Source: an uncultured Acidobacteriota bacterium
GTDB taxonomy: Bacteria > Acidobacteriota > Terriglobia > Terriglobales > Acidobacteriaceae
Reading direction: 5' to 3'
NCBI GenBank assembly: GCA_903832055.1
Contig: CAILAC010000008.1
Span: 124,001 to 188,000, forward strand
DNA length: 64,000 bases
Shown: positions 26,001 through 36,116 of the stretch, piece after piece
How positions within the stretch are numbered: position 1 is the first letter of the stretch
Layout: each line of letters begins with the position of its first letter
Made by a program: the position numbers and the translations under genes
Notes under the pieces: model-generated
What the model was told of the DNA's origin: nothing
What the model saw: the letters and a program-made list of their open reading frames with translations, nothing else
The model's database searches: none

Positions 26001-29000
26001 ATGTCGTTCATGCCCAGGAAATCTTCTGCCACCGGTCACCACTGGTCTGCCAAGCTCGTCTGCGCGTCACTGGCCTTGATGATGAATGTTCAGTTTGTTC
26101 AGGCCCAGGCTCCGGCCCAAACTCAGGCCGACGCGCTCAAGGCTGGCTTTGGGAACCCCCCAGCGTCTGCCCGTCCGCGCGTCTGGTGGCATTGGATGAA
26201 CGGCAACATCACCAAAGAGGGCATCAAGCTCGACCTGGAATGGATGCACCGTGTCGGCATCGCAGGCTTTCAGAACTTTGACGCCGCGCTTGCCACACCT
26301 CAGGTGGTTGACAAGCGTCTTGCCTATATGACCCCGGAGTGGAAGGACGCATTCAGATACGCTACGACGCTTGCCGACCAGTTGGGCATGGAAGAGGCGA
26401 TTGCCGGTTCGCCGGGCTGGAGCGAAACCGGCGGTCCGTGGGTGCCGGCATCGCAGGGCATGAAGAAATACGTCTGGAGCGAAACAGTTGTCGAGGGCGG
26501 CAAGCCCTTTACCGGCACCCTTGCCCACCCGCCCAGCGTCACCGGAGCTTTCCAGAACCTGGGAGTCCACGACCTGCTTGAAGCCCCTGAAGGTTCGGCT
26601 CCCATTCCGCAGTTTTACGCCGACTCGGTGGTGGTCGCCTATAAAAAGGCGGCAACTGACGTCTCCATCGAATCTCTGCACCCCAAGATGACGGCCAGCG
26701 GCGGCTCACCTGACGCTGCCATGCTGTCGGACGGCGACCTGCAGAAAGCCACGAAAGTCCCCATCCCCAAATCGGCCAGTGAAAACGCATGGATTCAGTG
26801 GGAGTTTCCTGAACCGCAGGCGATCCGCGCGGTCACGATGGTCACTCCTGATCTGGGCATGATTGCTTCGTTCATGGGACTCAATCCGGAGAAATCGCTT
26901 GAGGCAAGCGACGACGGTATCAGCTTCCGCGAAGTGGCTTCGCTGGGCGGCAAGACGGGCGCGGGCGTCGCAAGCAGCGCACCGCAGCATACCCTTTCCT
27001 TTCCCGCAGTGACGGCAAAGTACTTCCGCGTGGTCTTCAAGCGAACGCCGCCGCCGCCGATCCCGGCGTGGGCTGAGGGCCTCGACTTCTCCTCGATGGG
27101 CATGAAGATGCCGCCGCCGCCAACGGACTATGAAGTTGCCGAGTTGGTTCTTCATCCCGGCGCGCGGGTCAACCATTTTGAAGACAAGGCAGCCTTCGTA
27201 CCCGTCGCCGATCTTTATGGCTTCTCGACGCCGCCGGCGGATGCTGCTGCGGCCGTCGACAAATCCTCGGTGATCGACCTTACCAGCAAGATGCATCCCG
27301 ATGGCACGCTGGACTGGACTCCTCCTGCGGGCGACTGGGTTGTGCTGCGCATTGGCTATTCTCTGCTGGGCATTACCAACCACCCGGCCACCAAGGAGGC
27401 TACCGGCCTTGAAGTGGACAAGCTCAACGGCAGCTACGTCAAGAAGTATATGGACGGCTATCTCGACAGCTACAAACAGACCGTCGGCGCGGACTGGATG
27501 GGCAAGCGCGGCATTCGGTATGTGATCACGGATAGCTGGGAAGCCGGGTCGCAGAACTGGACCGACGACATGATTGCCCAGTTCAAAAAGCATCGCGGCT
27601 ACGACCCTACGCCCTTTTTGCCAGTGCTGACGGGGCAAGTGGTTGAATCTGCGGCAGCGAGCGACGAGTTCCTCTGGGACTTCCGCAAGACGATCGGAGA
27701 CCTGATTGCCGACGAACACTATGGCCAGGTGCAGGCGTCTCTCAAGGCCCGCGGCATCGGCCACTATGGCGAATCGCACGAGAGTGGCCGCGCGTTTGTG
27801 GCGGACGGCATGGAAGTGAAGAAGCTGGACGACATACCGATGTCTGCCATGTGGACCCAGACGCCGGCCCTCAACAACGAGCAGTTCGGCTACAACGCGG
27901 ACGACCGTGAATCCGCCTCAGTTGCTCACATTTACGGACAAAATATCGCCGCCGCAGAATCGATGACGGCTGCGGCCGCTCCGTGGGCGTGGTCGCCAGC
28001 GACCCTCAAGCCCACCGCCGATCAGGAATTTTTGAACGGCATTAACCGCTTTGTCATTCACGAGTCGGCGCATCAGCCGCTGGTGAACAAGGCTCCCGGC
28101 CTGACGCTTGGACCCTTTGGCCAGTGGTTTAACCGCAACGAAACCTGGGCGGAGCAGGCCGGACCCTGGATCGACTATCTCGCGCGCACCAGCTACCTGC
28201 TGCAACAGGGGCACTTTGGCGCGGACCTTGTCTACTTCTACGGCGAAGACTCGAACCTGACGGCGATCTTTGACCAGAAGGCTCCGAACATTCCGGCCGG
28301 GTTTGGCTTTGACTACATCAATGCCGATGGCCTCATCCATCAACTCTCAGTGAAAGACGGTCGCGTCACGACCCCGAGTGGCATGAGCTATCGGGTACTC
28401 GGTCTGGACCCCTACAGCCAACACATGTCCCTGCCTGTATTGAAGGCGCTGCACAAGTTGGTTACCGAGGGCGCGACAGTTGCCGGACCGAAGCCGATGG
28501 ATGACCCGAGCCTCGCGGATGACCATGCGGAATTCACCAAACTGAATGAGCAACTCTTTGGCGATGGCACCGGCACGCACACTGTGGGCAAGGGCACGGT
28601 CTACGCCGGCAAGCCACTGGGCGAGGTATTTGAAGCGTTGAAGGTCGCGCCCGACTTTGACTATTCGAAGCCAGACAGCAGCACGCGCCTGCTGTTTGTT
28701 CACCGCAAGCTGACCGATGCGGACGTCTATTTTGTGGACAACCGCAGCGAAAAGCCAGCCGCGGTCGATGCAACTTTCCGCGTCAGCGGCCATGCTCCCG
28801 AGCTCTGGTATGCCGAAACTGGTAAATCCGAACCCGTCTCATACAAGATTGCTGACGGCAAAACCACCGTTCCCTTGCAGCTCGAACCGTGGGGCACGGT
28901 CTTTGTGGTCTTCCGCAAGGCAGCCAAGGCAACTACTCTGACGCTGCCTGTGGTGAAAGAAGCGGCCATTGCGACGCTGGACGAATCGACGGGCGCTCCG

Positions 29001-29468
29001 TGGAAAGTGAGCTTTGAGGCTGGCCGCGGCGCTCCCGCTTCGATCACTCTCGACAAGCTCATCTCGTGGAGCGACAGCTCCGACGCCGGGGTCAAGTATT
29101 TCTCTGGGGCGGGCACTTACTCCAAGACGATCACTGTCCCGGCGGCTTCGCTGGCCAAGGGTGGGCGCATTTGGCTGGACCTGGGTCAGGTGAGCAACCT
29201 TGCTGAAGTGACCGTCAATGGCAAGTCCCTCGGCACGGTGTGGCACGCTCCTTACCGGGTGGACGCGACCGGCGCTCTCAAGGCCGGCGAAAACCAGGTG
29301 ACGATCAAGGTGGTCAATGCGTGGGTGAACCGCCTTATCGGGGACGAGCAGCCGGATGCCAAAGAGAAGTTCACCTTTGCGGACGTGAAGCCATACAACG
29401 CCAAGTCCAAGCTGCTGTCATCGGGGCTTCTGGGGCCGGTGCGGCTGTACGCGACTTCAACAAAATAG
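26001..29468 (+). CDS. Secreted alpha-L-rhamnosidase, GH106 family
   Basis: Exported glycosidase of 1155 residues that should release L-rhamnose from plant or microbial glycans. The signal peptide covers about residues 1-36 (ending FVQAQA). The family opening is present: GFGNPPASARPRVWWHWMNG followed by DLEWMHRVGIAGFQNFDAAL. A beta-sandwich insert (about 240-380) precedes the rest of the catalytic region, including RYVITDSWEAGSQNWTDD and GHYGESHESGRAF, rich in candidate acidic residues. The C-terminal 150 residues form a jelly-roll-like module (IWLDLGQVSNLAEVTVNGK). It sits after a lactonase-like amidohydrolase and is followed by a terminator. Confidence 0.9.
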   Translation: MSFMPRKSSATGHHWSAKLVCASLALMMNVQFVQAQAPAQTQADALKAGFGNPPASARPRVWWHWMNGNITKEGIKLDLEWMHRVGIAGFQNFDAALATPQVVDKRLAYMTPEWKDAFRYATTLADQLGMEEAIAGSPGWSETGGPWVPASQGMKKYVWSETVVEGGKPFTGTLAHPPSVTGAFQNLGVHDLLEAPEGSAPIPQFYADSVVVAYKKAATDVSIESLHPKMTASGGSPDAAMLSDGDLQKATKVPIPKSASENAWIQWEFPEPQAIRAVTMVTPDLGMIASFMGLNPEKSLEASDDGISFREVASLGGKTGAGVASSAPQHTLSFPAVTAKYFRVVFKRTPPPPIPAWAEGLDFSSMGMKMPPPPTDYEVAELVLHPGARVNHFEDKAAFVPVADLYGFSTPPADAAAAVDKSSVIDLTSKMHPDGTLDWTPPAGDWVVLRIGYSLLGITNHPATKEATGLEVDKLNGSYVKKYMDGYLDSYKQTVGADWMGKRGIRYVITDSWEAGSQNWTDDMIAQFKKHRGYDPTPFLPVLTGQVVESAAASDEFLWDFRKTIGDLIADEHYGQVQASLKARGIGHYGESHESGRAFVADGMEVKKLDDIPMSAMWTQTPALNNEQFGYNADDRESASVAHIYGQNIAAAESMTAAAAPWAWSPATLKPTADQEFLNGINRFVIHESAHQPLVNKAPGLTLGPFGQWFNRNETWAEQAGPWIDYLARTSYLLQQGHFGADLVYFYGEDSNLTAIFDQKAPNIPAGFGFDYINADGLIHQLSVKDGRVTTPSGMSYRVLGLDPYSQHMSLPVLKALHKLVTEGATVAGPKPMDDPSLADDHAEFTKLNEQLFGDGTGTHTVGKGTVYAGKPLGEVFEALKVAPDFDYSKPDSSTRLLFVHRKLTDADVYFVDNRSEKPAAVDATFRVSGHAPELWYAETGKSEPVSYKIADGKTTVPLQLEPWGTVFVVFRKAAKATTLTLPVVKEAAIATLDESTGAPWKVSFEAGRGAPASITLDKLISWSDSSDAGVKYFSGAGTYSKTITVPAASLAKGGRIWLDLGQVSNLAEVTVNGKSLGTVWHAPYRVDATGALKAGENQVTIKVVNAWVNRLIGDEQPDAKEKFTFADVKPYNAKSKLLSSGLLGPVRLYATSTK

Positions 29469-29488
29469 CTGATACTCAAACGACGGCG

Positions 29489-29521
29489 AAGGCAGTGGGA
29501 GATTATCTCCTGCTGCCTTTT
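29489..29521 (+). terminator. Terminator after the rhamnosidase gene
   Basis: Stem AAGGCAG ... CTGCCTT with inner partial pairing (GGGAGA/CTCC) and the T-rich tail TTTTGCTTTG, 20 bases after the stop codon. Confidence 0.7.
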
Positions 29522-29595
29522 GCTTTGCTCGGGAGCTTTGCAGGGGGCAAGGGTCTGGGGCTATTCAAATACAGGGTAGCTGGGTTTGGAATTTC

Positions 29596-32500
29596 TTACT
29601 TGATCGTGTAGTTGGCCGACACGACGGGGCTGGGAGTGAATCCGGTTTGGAGGGCAATGGCGCGAATCTGCATGGATTTTGCAACTGCGATCGGCGCAGT
29701 GTATTTGGGGGAGTTGGCCGTGGGCAGGGTGCCGTTGGTGGTGTAGAAGATGGTTGCTGTCGGGGTTGCGGAGGTGATCTGCACCGTATGGGTGCCTGTA
29801 TAGGTGCCTGCCGGGGGATTGAAAACGGGGGCCACAGCGGTGAGCGTGTAGGTGGCCGAGCCGGTGGCGCTGACGGTGAAGTTGGGTAACGCTATGGCGA
29901 CGGCTTTGACCGTTTCAGTTTGGCGGATAGTGACGGGGCCTGAGTAGAGCGCGGACTTGCCGGGGATGGGGGTGGTGCCGTTGAACGTGTAGTAGATGGC
30001 GGCATTGGGGGTTTTATCACTGATGGTAACGACGAACTGCTGGAAGTGATTGCCCGAGGGGTAGGAGAAGGTCGGTGTGGCGGCTGGCTTTTGAATCAGA
30101 TAGCTCGCCGTTACCACGGGGCTGGGGTAGTCACCGCTGGCCACGGCGAAAGCGGAAATGGAGCCGGTATTTGCTACTGGAATGGGGCCGACATACCGTT
30201 TGGAGGCGGTGGTGGGCACAGTGCCGTTGGTGGTGTAGTAGATAGTCGCATAGGGCGTAACGTCTGTCAGGACAAGGGTCTGCGCCGAAGGGTAGGTTCC
30301 GCTGGCGAGCGAGAAAACGGGCCGGGCTACGGTGGGAGCTATTTCAGTGCCAGAGAGACTGATGCTCTGCGATGGCACAGCCAGAGAGTTGCTCGCAAGG
30401 GTGATGGATTCATTGAGAGGCAGGGAGAGAGCGCCGCTGTGCAGGCGGTCTGCAAGCCGGAAGGCGGCGGTCAGGGTGCATGAGGCTGCTGGTGGAAGCG
30501 GGACGCCAACACTGCATTCAGTGGCTACGCCGGGGGTTTCTGGGAAGTCGGTTGGGAAATGGATAGAGGAGAAATTGAGAGGCTGGTTGCCCTGGTTGTA
30601 AACGGAGACTGTCTGCGAAGGGGTCGCCGCACCGAAGAGAACCGGGCCAAAGCTGAGCGGAGAGGCCGGGTTTGCGGACTGCGAGTACAACTGACCCCAG
30701 GTGCCGGTGCAGGTGTTGGGGGTGAGTCCGGTATCGACGAGGTAGAGATTTCCGGTTGCGGAATCGTTGAAGATGACCTCCTCAGAGGATCCGGTGAGAA
30801 CCATGCTTTCGAGCCATGTATTGCCGGATTGCGGCGTCTCTTTCCACAGGCCTTGTCCACCGGCGGAGGCAATGGAGGAAGAGGAACAGCCATCGCCGAG
30901 ATTCATCCAGTACGTCTTGCCGGCAACGAAGAGGGTTCCACTGGGATCAAAAGTGACGCTGACGGGGTTGGCGATGCTGCTGGAGACGATGGACTGGGAG
31001 TATCCATCGGCTGTGGGGGTTTCTTCGACGACGGGAAGGTAATTGGGACTGGCGACCGCGATGTTGCCACTGCCGTCGAGCGCGAGTCCGTTGGGGGATT
31101 GCCAGCCTGTGCCGATGGCAGATTGACGGTATGTGCCGTCGGGCTGCAGGGTCATTTTGTATACGGCATTGGCCGCCGAATCGGTGAGATAGAGGTTCCC
31201 GGCACCATCGGCCGCAACGCCAAAGAGAGAGCTGAATCCACTGGCGGCAATGGTTTGACTGTAGCTTCCATCGGATTGGGGCGAGAGCTTGCAGAGGGCA
31301 GAGCTGCACGCCACGAAGAGATTTCCTCCGCCATCAATGGCGATGCCCGGTCCGCCAGAAGTCGTGAGTCTGGTCATTTGATAGGTGCCACCGGCCGGGA
31401 TCCATTTGGTAACGCCCGAGCCATCAGAGACGAATAGATTGCCGCCGGCGTCAACCGCAACGCCACCCGGAATGCGACTTTCAAACGGTGTTTCAGGGAA
31501 GATGGCGACGGAGCCGAGGTTGTTGAAGGGGTTGGAAGCAAAGGCCAGTTGGGGGCCATCGAGCTTGCCTTGCAGATAGACGGTACCGACTACGGAAGTG
31601 GAACTGGTCGAATCCATGATGGTAAGCGCGCCGGAGTGGGTTCCGGCGTGGGTTGGGTTGAAGGCCACCATCACGGTGCAGGTAGCACCCTGCGCATAGA
31701 CCGCGCCTACGCTGCAGGTGCCTCCGTCGGCCAGGGTGAAGTCTCGATCTGCTATGCCAAGAGTGAGTACCGAGATGCCGGTAAGGGTGGCAACACTGGG
31801 AATGGTCACCGTAACCGGTGCAGTTGAACCGGCGATGAGCGAGGGAGCCGAGCCGAAGACCTGGGCCAGAGTGAGCGTCGTGTCAACACTATTCAGAGAG
31901 ACTGCGGAGACGTAGTTCGAGTCGCCGGAGTAGCTTGCGGTGACCGTCTGTATGCCGGCAGCTGGGAAGCTGATGGGAAGAGTAGCTGTGCCGGAAACAA
32001 GCGGGGCCACACCGAGATTCGTGGTTGCGCTCCAGAATGTGACGAGACCAGTGGGGCTGGGATTATTGGGGACTCCAGCGACCGTGGCGATGAACGGGAT
32101 GGGCGTACCAACATAGCCGGAACTGACCGGGGAAGCCAGCGTAAGGGTCGGAGTACTCAATCCCACGATCTGAGCAACGGTATTTGAGTTCGCGGCGGTG
32201 TAAACGGAATCCCCGGTATAGGTCGCGGAAAGAATGTCGGTTCCTTTGGGCAGGGCGCTGGTGGTGAAGGTGGCGACTCCACTGGCAAGGGGGAGAGTGG
32301 CGAGCGCGGTTGCGCCGGACGAGAAGGTGACGGAGCCTGTGGGCATTGGGCCGGCAGTTGAGGCCGCCACTGCGGCGGTAATCTTGACCGAAGCCCCTAC
32401 CTTGCTTGGGTTGGGCGAGGCATTGATATAGAGGGAATTGGCTGGCCTGGTTTCTGTCCCAAACAGCGCAATGCTTTGCGTGGCAGCCGCAGAGTTGAGG

Positions 32501-34011
32501 TTGTTGGTGACGAAGGAAACGCTGCCTCCCACCGAGTAAGGATTGGCGTCGTTTGCGGGTAATGACCGGGGCTGGAAGTTGATGGTGAGGAGACAGTTCG
32601 CGCCAGGTGAGAGAGATGTGGAAGAGGTACAGGCCCCCAGGAGCTGCGTGGATGGCGGAAAATCGTTGGAATAGCGCACCGAGGAGAAGTTCAGTGGAGC
32701 GGTGCCGTTATTGGTAACGACAAGAGTGCGCGGGCTGTCGCTGCTGATGACTCCTGGGGCGGTGGCGGCAAAGTTCACGGATGAAGGTGTGGAATATCTT
32801 TCCTCAGTGAGCTTTTGGTAAAGGAGATTGTGATACGGATTCGGGTAATTGTCGACAATGTAGACATTCCCTGCCGGATCGAGCGCGACCTGGGTTGGAT
32901 AGGACAAAGTCTTGCTGGGTACGATGGTCTGGAAATAGCTTCCATTCCACGGTTTTTCCTTCACCACCCTGTTATTGCCTGTATCGGCGATGAAGATGTT
33001 TCCGGTCGCATCGACAGCGATGCCGGCAGGAAACAACAACCCGCTGACGATCCATGTTGGGGTATAACTGCCCTGAGCCGGCGACAATTCCAGGACCTGG
33101 TTGTTGAGTGTCACATAGACGTTGCCGCCAGAGTCCACTGTGAGCCAGGAGGAGCAGCTATCAAGTCCGCTGCCGTTTTGAGCATTGCAGTTCACCGTGC
33201 CGCTGAACAGAACGGAGGCCGTGTAGCCGCCCGGTCCCGGTGCTTCCATCACGATCTCGATTCCGTGCGGGCCCGTATAGGTCACGAGATAGAGATTTCC
33301 GCTCCCATCAATGGCGACATCGCTCACCGATTGTTGACTTAAACCTGCGGAAATTGCGGTTTCAACATAGCCGGCAGCGGACTTCGTCTCCTTGTAAAGG
33401 ACGCCTCCAGCCTGCACATAAAAATTTCCAGCTCCGTCGATGGCCAGAGGACCGCTTCTGCCATTGAGCGAAATAGTGCTCTCGATAAATCCCGAACCGG
33501 AAGGAGTCTCTTTGGTGATTGTGGTGCCATTTGCCTGTGCAATGTATATGTTGGCATTTTGATCGATCAGGATAAAAGGCAGGAATAGAAAGTTGTTTGC
33601 GATCGTTCTGTCGGACCCGCCGCTGAAAGTTGTCTGCGGACCGGAACCGATTCCCGCGAGATAGGCCGTGGCCAGCACATTGCCTGAGTTATCCACGAGA
33701 ACTACCGCGCCGGAGCGGGCGCCGGGAGACCTGGGAGTAAACTCTGCCTCGACGGTGCAAGTGCTGCCGGCGGCGTAGGAGTTACCGACTGTGCACGAAC
33801 CGCCGCTGGCGAGAGTGTAGTCGAGATCAGGAGCGCCCTGCGTCAGTACCTGGATGCTGCCGAGAGTGGCGGGATTAGGCAGGGTAAATGTGGCGGTAGC
33901 GGTGGCGGTGACGCCGAGGCCGACAGAGCCAAAGCTGACCTGGGCAGAGAGAGGAAGCGTGAGGCTAGAGACAAATAGGAATGAACATGAGATCCGAAGA
34001 AGGTGCTTCAT
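29596..34011 (-). CDS. Giant secreted NHL/Ig-like protein, chitobiase-type end
   Basis: Exported protein of 1471 residues; signal peptide MKHLLRISCSFLFVSSLTLPLSA. Domain order: a choice-of-anchor-D module (about 25-125), an NHL-type propeller (about 130-400; GNVYVTLNNQV, AGIAVDATGNIFIADTGNNR), an ASH-like module (to about 515), two bacterial Ig-like repeats (YTGDSVYTAANS, YSGDSNYVSAVS), a second anchor-D module, a second propeller (about 840-1140), another ASH-like module, and three tandem chitobiase-type modules (ATIYYTTNGTVPTT and similar) ending YTIK. No catalytic motif was seen. It is probably a surface or adhesin-like protein. The partial gene at 61349 has the same early domain order. 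Confidence 0.86.
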   Translation of the reverse strand: MKHLLRISCSFLFVSSLTLPLSAQVSFGSVGLGVTATATATFTLPNPATLGSIQVLTQGAPDLDYTLASGGSCTVGNSYAAGSTCTVEAEFTPRSPGARSGAVVLVDNSGNVLATAYLAGIGSGPQTTFSGGSDRTIANNFLFLPFILIDQNANIYIAQANGTTITKETPSGSGFIESTISLNGRSGPLAIDGAGNFYVQAGGVLYKETKSAAGYVETAISAGLSQQSVSDVAIDGSGNLYLVTYTGPHGIEIVMEAPGPGGYTASVLFSGTVNCNAQNGSGLDSCSSWLTVDSGGNVYVTLNNQVLELSPAQGSYTPTWIVSGLLFPAGIAVDATGNIFIADTGNNRVVKEKPWNGSYFQTIVPSKTLSYPTQVALDPAGNVYIVDNYPNPYHNLLYQKLTEERYSTPSSVNFAATAPGVISSDSPRTLVVTNNGTAPLNFSSVRYSNDFPPSTQLLGACTSSTSLSPGANCLLTINFQPRSLPANDANPYSVGGSVSFVTNNLNSAAATQSIALFGTETRPANSLYINASPNPSKVGASVKITAAVAASTAGPMPTGSVTFSSGATALATLPLASGVATFTTSALPKGTDILSATYTGDSVYTAANSNTVAQIVGLSTPTLTLASPVSSGYVGTPIPFIATVAGVPNNPSPTGLVTFWSATTNLGVAPLVSGTATLPISFPAAGIQTVTASYSGDSNYVSAVSLNSVDTTLTLAQVFGSAPSLIAGSTAPVTVTIPSVATLTGISVLTLGIADRDFTLADGGTCSVGAVYAQGATCTVMVAFNPTHAGTHSGALTIMDSTSSTSVVGTVYLQGKLDGPQLAFASNPFNNLGSVAIFPETPFESRIPGGVAVDAGGNLFVSDGSGVTKWIPAGGTYQMTRLTTSGGPGIAIDGGGNLFVACSSALCKLSPQSDGSYSQTIAASGFSSLFGVAADGAGNLYLTDSAANAVYKMTLQPDGTYRQSAIGTGWQSPNGLALDGSGNIAVASPNYLPVVEETPTADGYSQSIVSSSIANPVSVTFDPSGTLFVAGKTYWMNLGDGCSSSSIASAGGQGLWKETPQSGNTWLESMVLTGSSEEVIFNDSATGNLYLVDTGLTPNTCTGTWGQLYSQSANPASPLSFGPVLFGAATPSQTVSVYNQGNQPLNFSSIHFPTDFPETPGVATECSVGVPLPPAASCTLTAAFRLADRLHSGALSLPLNESITLASNSLAVPSQSISLSGTEIAPTVARPVFSLASGTYPSAQTLVLTDVTPYATIYYTTNGTVPTTASKRYVGPIPVANTGSISAFAVASGDYPSPVVTASYLIQKPAATPTFSYPSGNHFQQFVVTISDKTPNAAIYYTFNGTTPIPGKSALYSGPVTIRQTETVKAVAIALPNFTVSATGSATYTLTAVAPVFNPPAGTYTGTHTVQITSATPTATIFYTTNGTLPTANSPKYTAPIAVAKSMQIRAIALQTGFTPSPVVSANYTIK

Positions 34012-34247
34012 TTTAATCTCCCAACTAAAAGGGGCGATGAAGAAGTTTAATTACATTGCCTGAAGACCTGGGTGGCCCACAACCCCGGATTGTATGCCTG
34101 GGGCGGGTTGGGCGCAAGATAACTCCTGGTCAACAAAATCGAAGCCTGAAGCATGCATGATGATGAGAACGGCTCAGTTGTGGCGGTTAAAAAAACGCAC
34201 TTGGGCTGCAACGACTTGTACGTAATTGATTGTAAGTGGATAAGTTT

Positions 34248-34323
34248 TGGTGGACCCGGTGGGAATCGAACCCACAACCTGTCGATTAAGAGTCGAATGC
34301 TCTGCCAGTTGAGCTACAGGTCC
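34248..34323 (-). tRNA. tRNA-Lys (anticodon CUU)
   Basis: Full 76-base cloverleaf on the minus strand. Acceptor GGACCTG pairs with CGGGTCC, the D-arm is GCTC/GAGC, the anticodon loop is CTCTTAA (anticodon CTT), the T-arm is GTGGG-TTCGATT-CCCAC, and the 3' ACCA end is encoded. The top pair of the anticodon stem is a T-C mismatch. Confidence 0.95.
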
Positions 34324-34586
34324 ATCTCTGGTGATCGTTGTCCGGTCGCCTGGCGGCCACCTCAACAACAATTCACATCACTAAAAATGGGCAGGGCAAA
34401 ACACTGTCCACTCGAAGAGTTTACCACATCTGGGATTTCCCTCCAACCCTCAGCACGACACACTCGACCATACCCAGGGTTGGAACATCTTGCAGCATCC
34501 GCTCGTACCTTCATTCATTCCTCTCCGCTAGAATGCAGAAGCCCAGAGAATCACCCAGAAAAAATGTCTGGAGAAAAGCCCGTAGT

Positions 34587-36095
34587 ATGACAACCACGCC
34601 CGCTTCAGCGCCCGTTGCTCCACTCAGCCGGATTGTCTTCGCCATCGCTGCTGCGATCCTGCTGCTGCATCTGGTCACCAACGGCCGCTACGGCTTTCAT
34701 CGCGACGAGTTGCAGTTCCTCTCAGACGCGCAGCACCTCGACTGGGGTTTCGTGGCTTACCCGCCACTCACGGCCTTTGTGGAGCACATCAGTCTTGGCC
34801 TCTTTGGGCTCTCGCTGGTCGGCTTGCGGCTCTTTTCTGTTCTCTTTCAGGCTGCTGCGATTGTGGTGACCGGCCTGATTGCGCGCGACCTTGGCGGCCG
34901 CCAACTGGCCCAGGCGACTGCCGCGCTGGCGGTTGCGCTTTCGCCGCTGCCGCTCTTTCAAGGCACAGAATTTCAGTACTCTTCGTTTGACTACGTTTGG
35001 TGGGTGCTGGCCGCGTGGTTTCTCGTCCGGCTGCTGCGCACTGAAAACCCGCGCTGGTGGCTGGCTGTGGGCGCCGCTCTGGGGTTGGGTCTGCTGACCA
35101 AGTACTCCATCGTCTTCTACATTGCAGGCATAATTGGCGCGTTGCTGTTGACCAGTGCACGCCGCTACTTTCTCAATCGCTGGTTCTGGATGGGTGTGGC
35201 GCTGGCGATGCTCATTTTTCTGCCGAATCTCCTCTGGCTGGTGCGGCACCACTTCATTTCATACGACTTCCTGCAGCACATTCACGCGCGCGATGTGGGG
35301 CAGGGCCGGGCTGATGGGTTCCTTCGCGGCCAGTTCCTCATCTGCGCGAACCTGTTTGCCGCTCCGCTGTGGATTGCCGGCCTGATTGCGTCCTTCCGCA
35401 GCGCCCGCTATCGCATGTTGGCGTGGATGTACCTGATTCCCCTGGCGCTTTTCTTTGTCGGCAAGGGTCGCGCCTACTACCTGGCCGCCGCCTACCCGAT
35501 GCTGTTTGCGATGGGTGCGGTGGCCGGCGAACAATGGGTTTCGCGACTCTCCGGGATTTGGAGAAGCGCCGTGGCGGCCATCTTTTTCACTGGAGTGACA
35601 GCAGTTGGGCTGTACGCCTGCGCCATCATCGTGCCGCTGGCCCCGAGTGGCGGGCTACGCGACTTTGCGCTGGCCCACAATGGCGACCTCCGCGAAGAGT
35701 TCGGGTGGGAAACGCTGGTGCAGACCGTAGCCCAGGTGCGCGACGCGCTGCCTGCCGACCAGCAGGCCCACCTCGGCATCGTGGTTGGAAACTATGGTGA
35801 ACGCGGCGCGGTCGATCTCTTTGGCCCCGCCCATCACCTACCCCCAGCCATCTCGGGCACGAACTCCGGCTGGCTCAACAGCTATCCGCACCCAGAGCCG
35901 ACGACGCTGATTATCCTCGGCGTGTCAGATGAAGACCGCGAACAGCAGTTCACCGGCTGCCGCTTGGCTGCGCAGATTCCCTATCCCAGCGATCAAAATA
36001 ACGAAGAAGCGAAGTTCAACTCGCGCATTTTTGTATGCGGACCACCGCGGTTGCCCTGGCCTCAACTGTGGAAGATAGCTCTGAGCTTTGGATAA
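34587..36095 (+). CDS. GT39-type membrane glycosyltransferase (ArnT-like)
   Basis: Polytopic protein of 502 residues with about ten hydrophobic helices. The ATG at 34587 (MTTTPASAPV) is chosen since upstream codons in the frame come from tRNA-flanking DNA. The first periplasmic loop contains NGRYGFHRDELQFL, matching the catalytic acidic site of lipid-linked-sugar-dependent mannosyl/aminoarabinose transferases, followed by DWGFVAYPPLTAFVEH. A soluble C-terminal domain has GNYGERGAVDLFGP. It should transfer a sugar from a polyprenyl carrier to lipid or protein in the periplasm. The acceptor is unknown. Confidence 0.85.
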   Translation: MTTTPASAPVAPLSRIVFAIAAAILLLHLVTNGRYGFHRDELQFLSDAQHLDWGFVAYPPLTAFVEHISLGLFGLSLVGLRLFSVLFQAAAIVVTGLIARDLGGRQLAQATAALAVALSPLPLFQGTEFQYSSFDYVWWVLAAWFLVRLLRTENPRWWLAVGAALGLGLLTKYSIVFYIAGIIGALLLTSARRYFLNRWFWMGVALAMLIFLPNLLWLVRHHFISYDFLQHIHARDVGQGRADGFLRGQFLICANLFAAPLWIAGLIASFRSARYRMLAWMYLIPLALFFVGKGRAYYLAAAYPMLFAMGAVAGEQWVSRLSGIWRSAVAAIFFTGVTAVGLYACAIIVPLAPSGGLRDFALAHNGDLREEFGWETLVQTVAQVRDALPADQQAHLGIVVGNYGERGAVDLFGPAHHLPPAISGTNSGWLNSYPHPEPTTLIILGVSDEDREQQFTGCRLAAQIPYPSDQNNEEAKFNSRIFVCGPPRLPWPQLWKIALSFG

Positions 36096-36116
36096 AGCGG
36101 GACAGGAGGAGCTGGT

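Noticed and set aside
25074-26042. 322-residue minus-strand frame
   Set aside because: Antisense to the amidohydrolase; no family motifs, composition as expected for a shadow.
34153-34590. Plus-strand frame with NRTHNLSIKSRMLCQLSYRS and minus-strand frame with AQLAEHSTLNRQVVGSIPTGST
   Set aside because: Both are translations of the tRNA-Lys gene and its flank, a well-known artefact.
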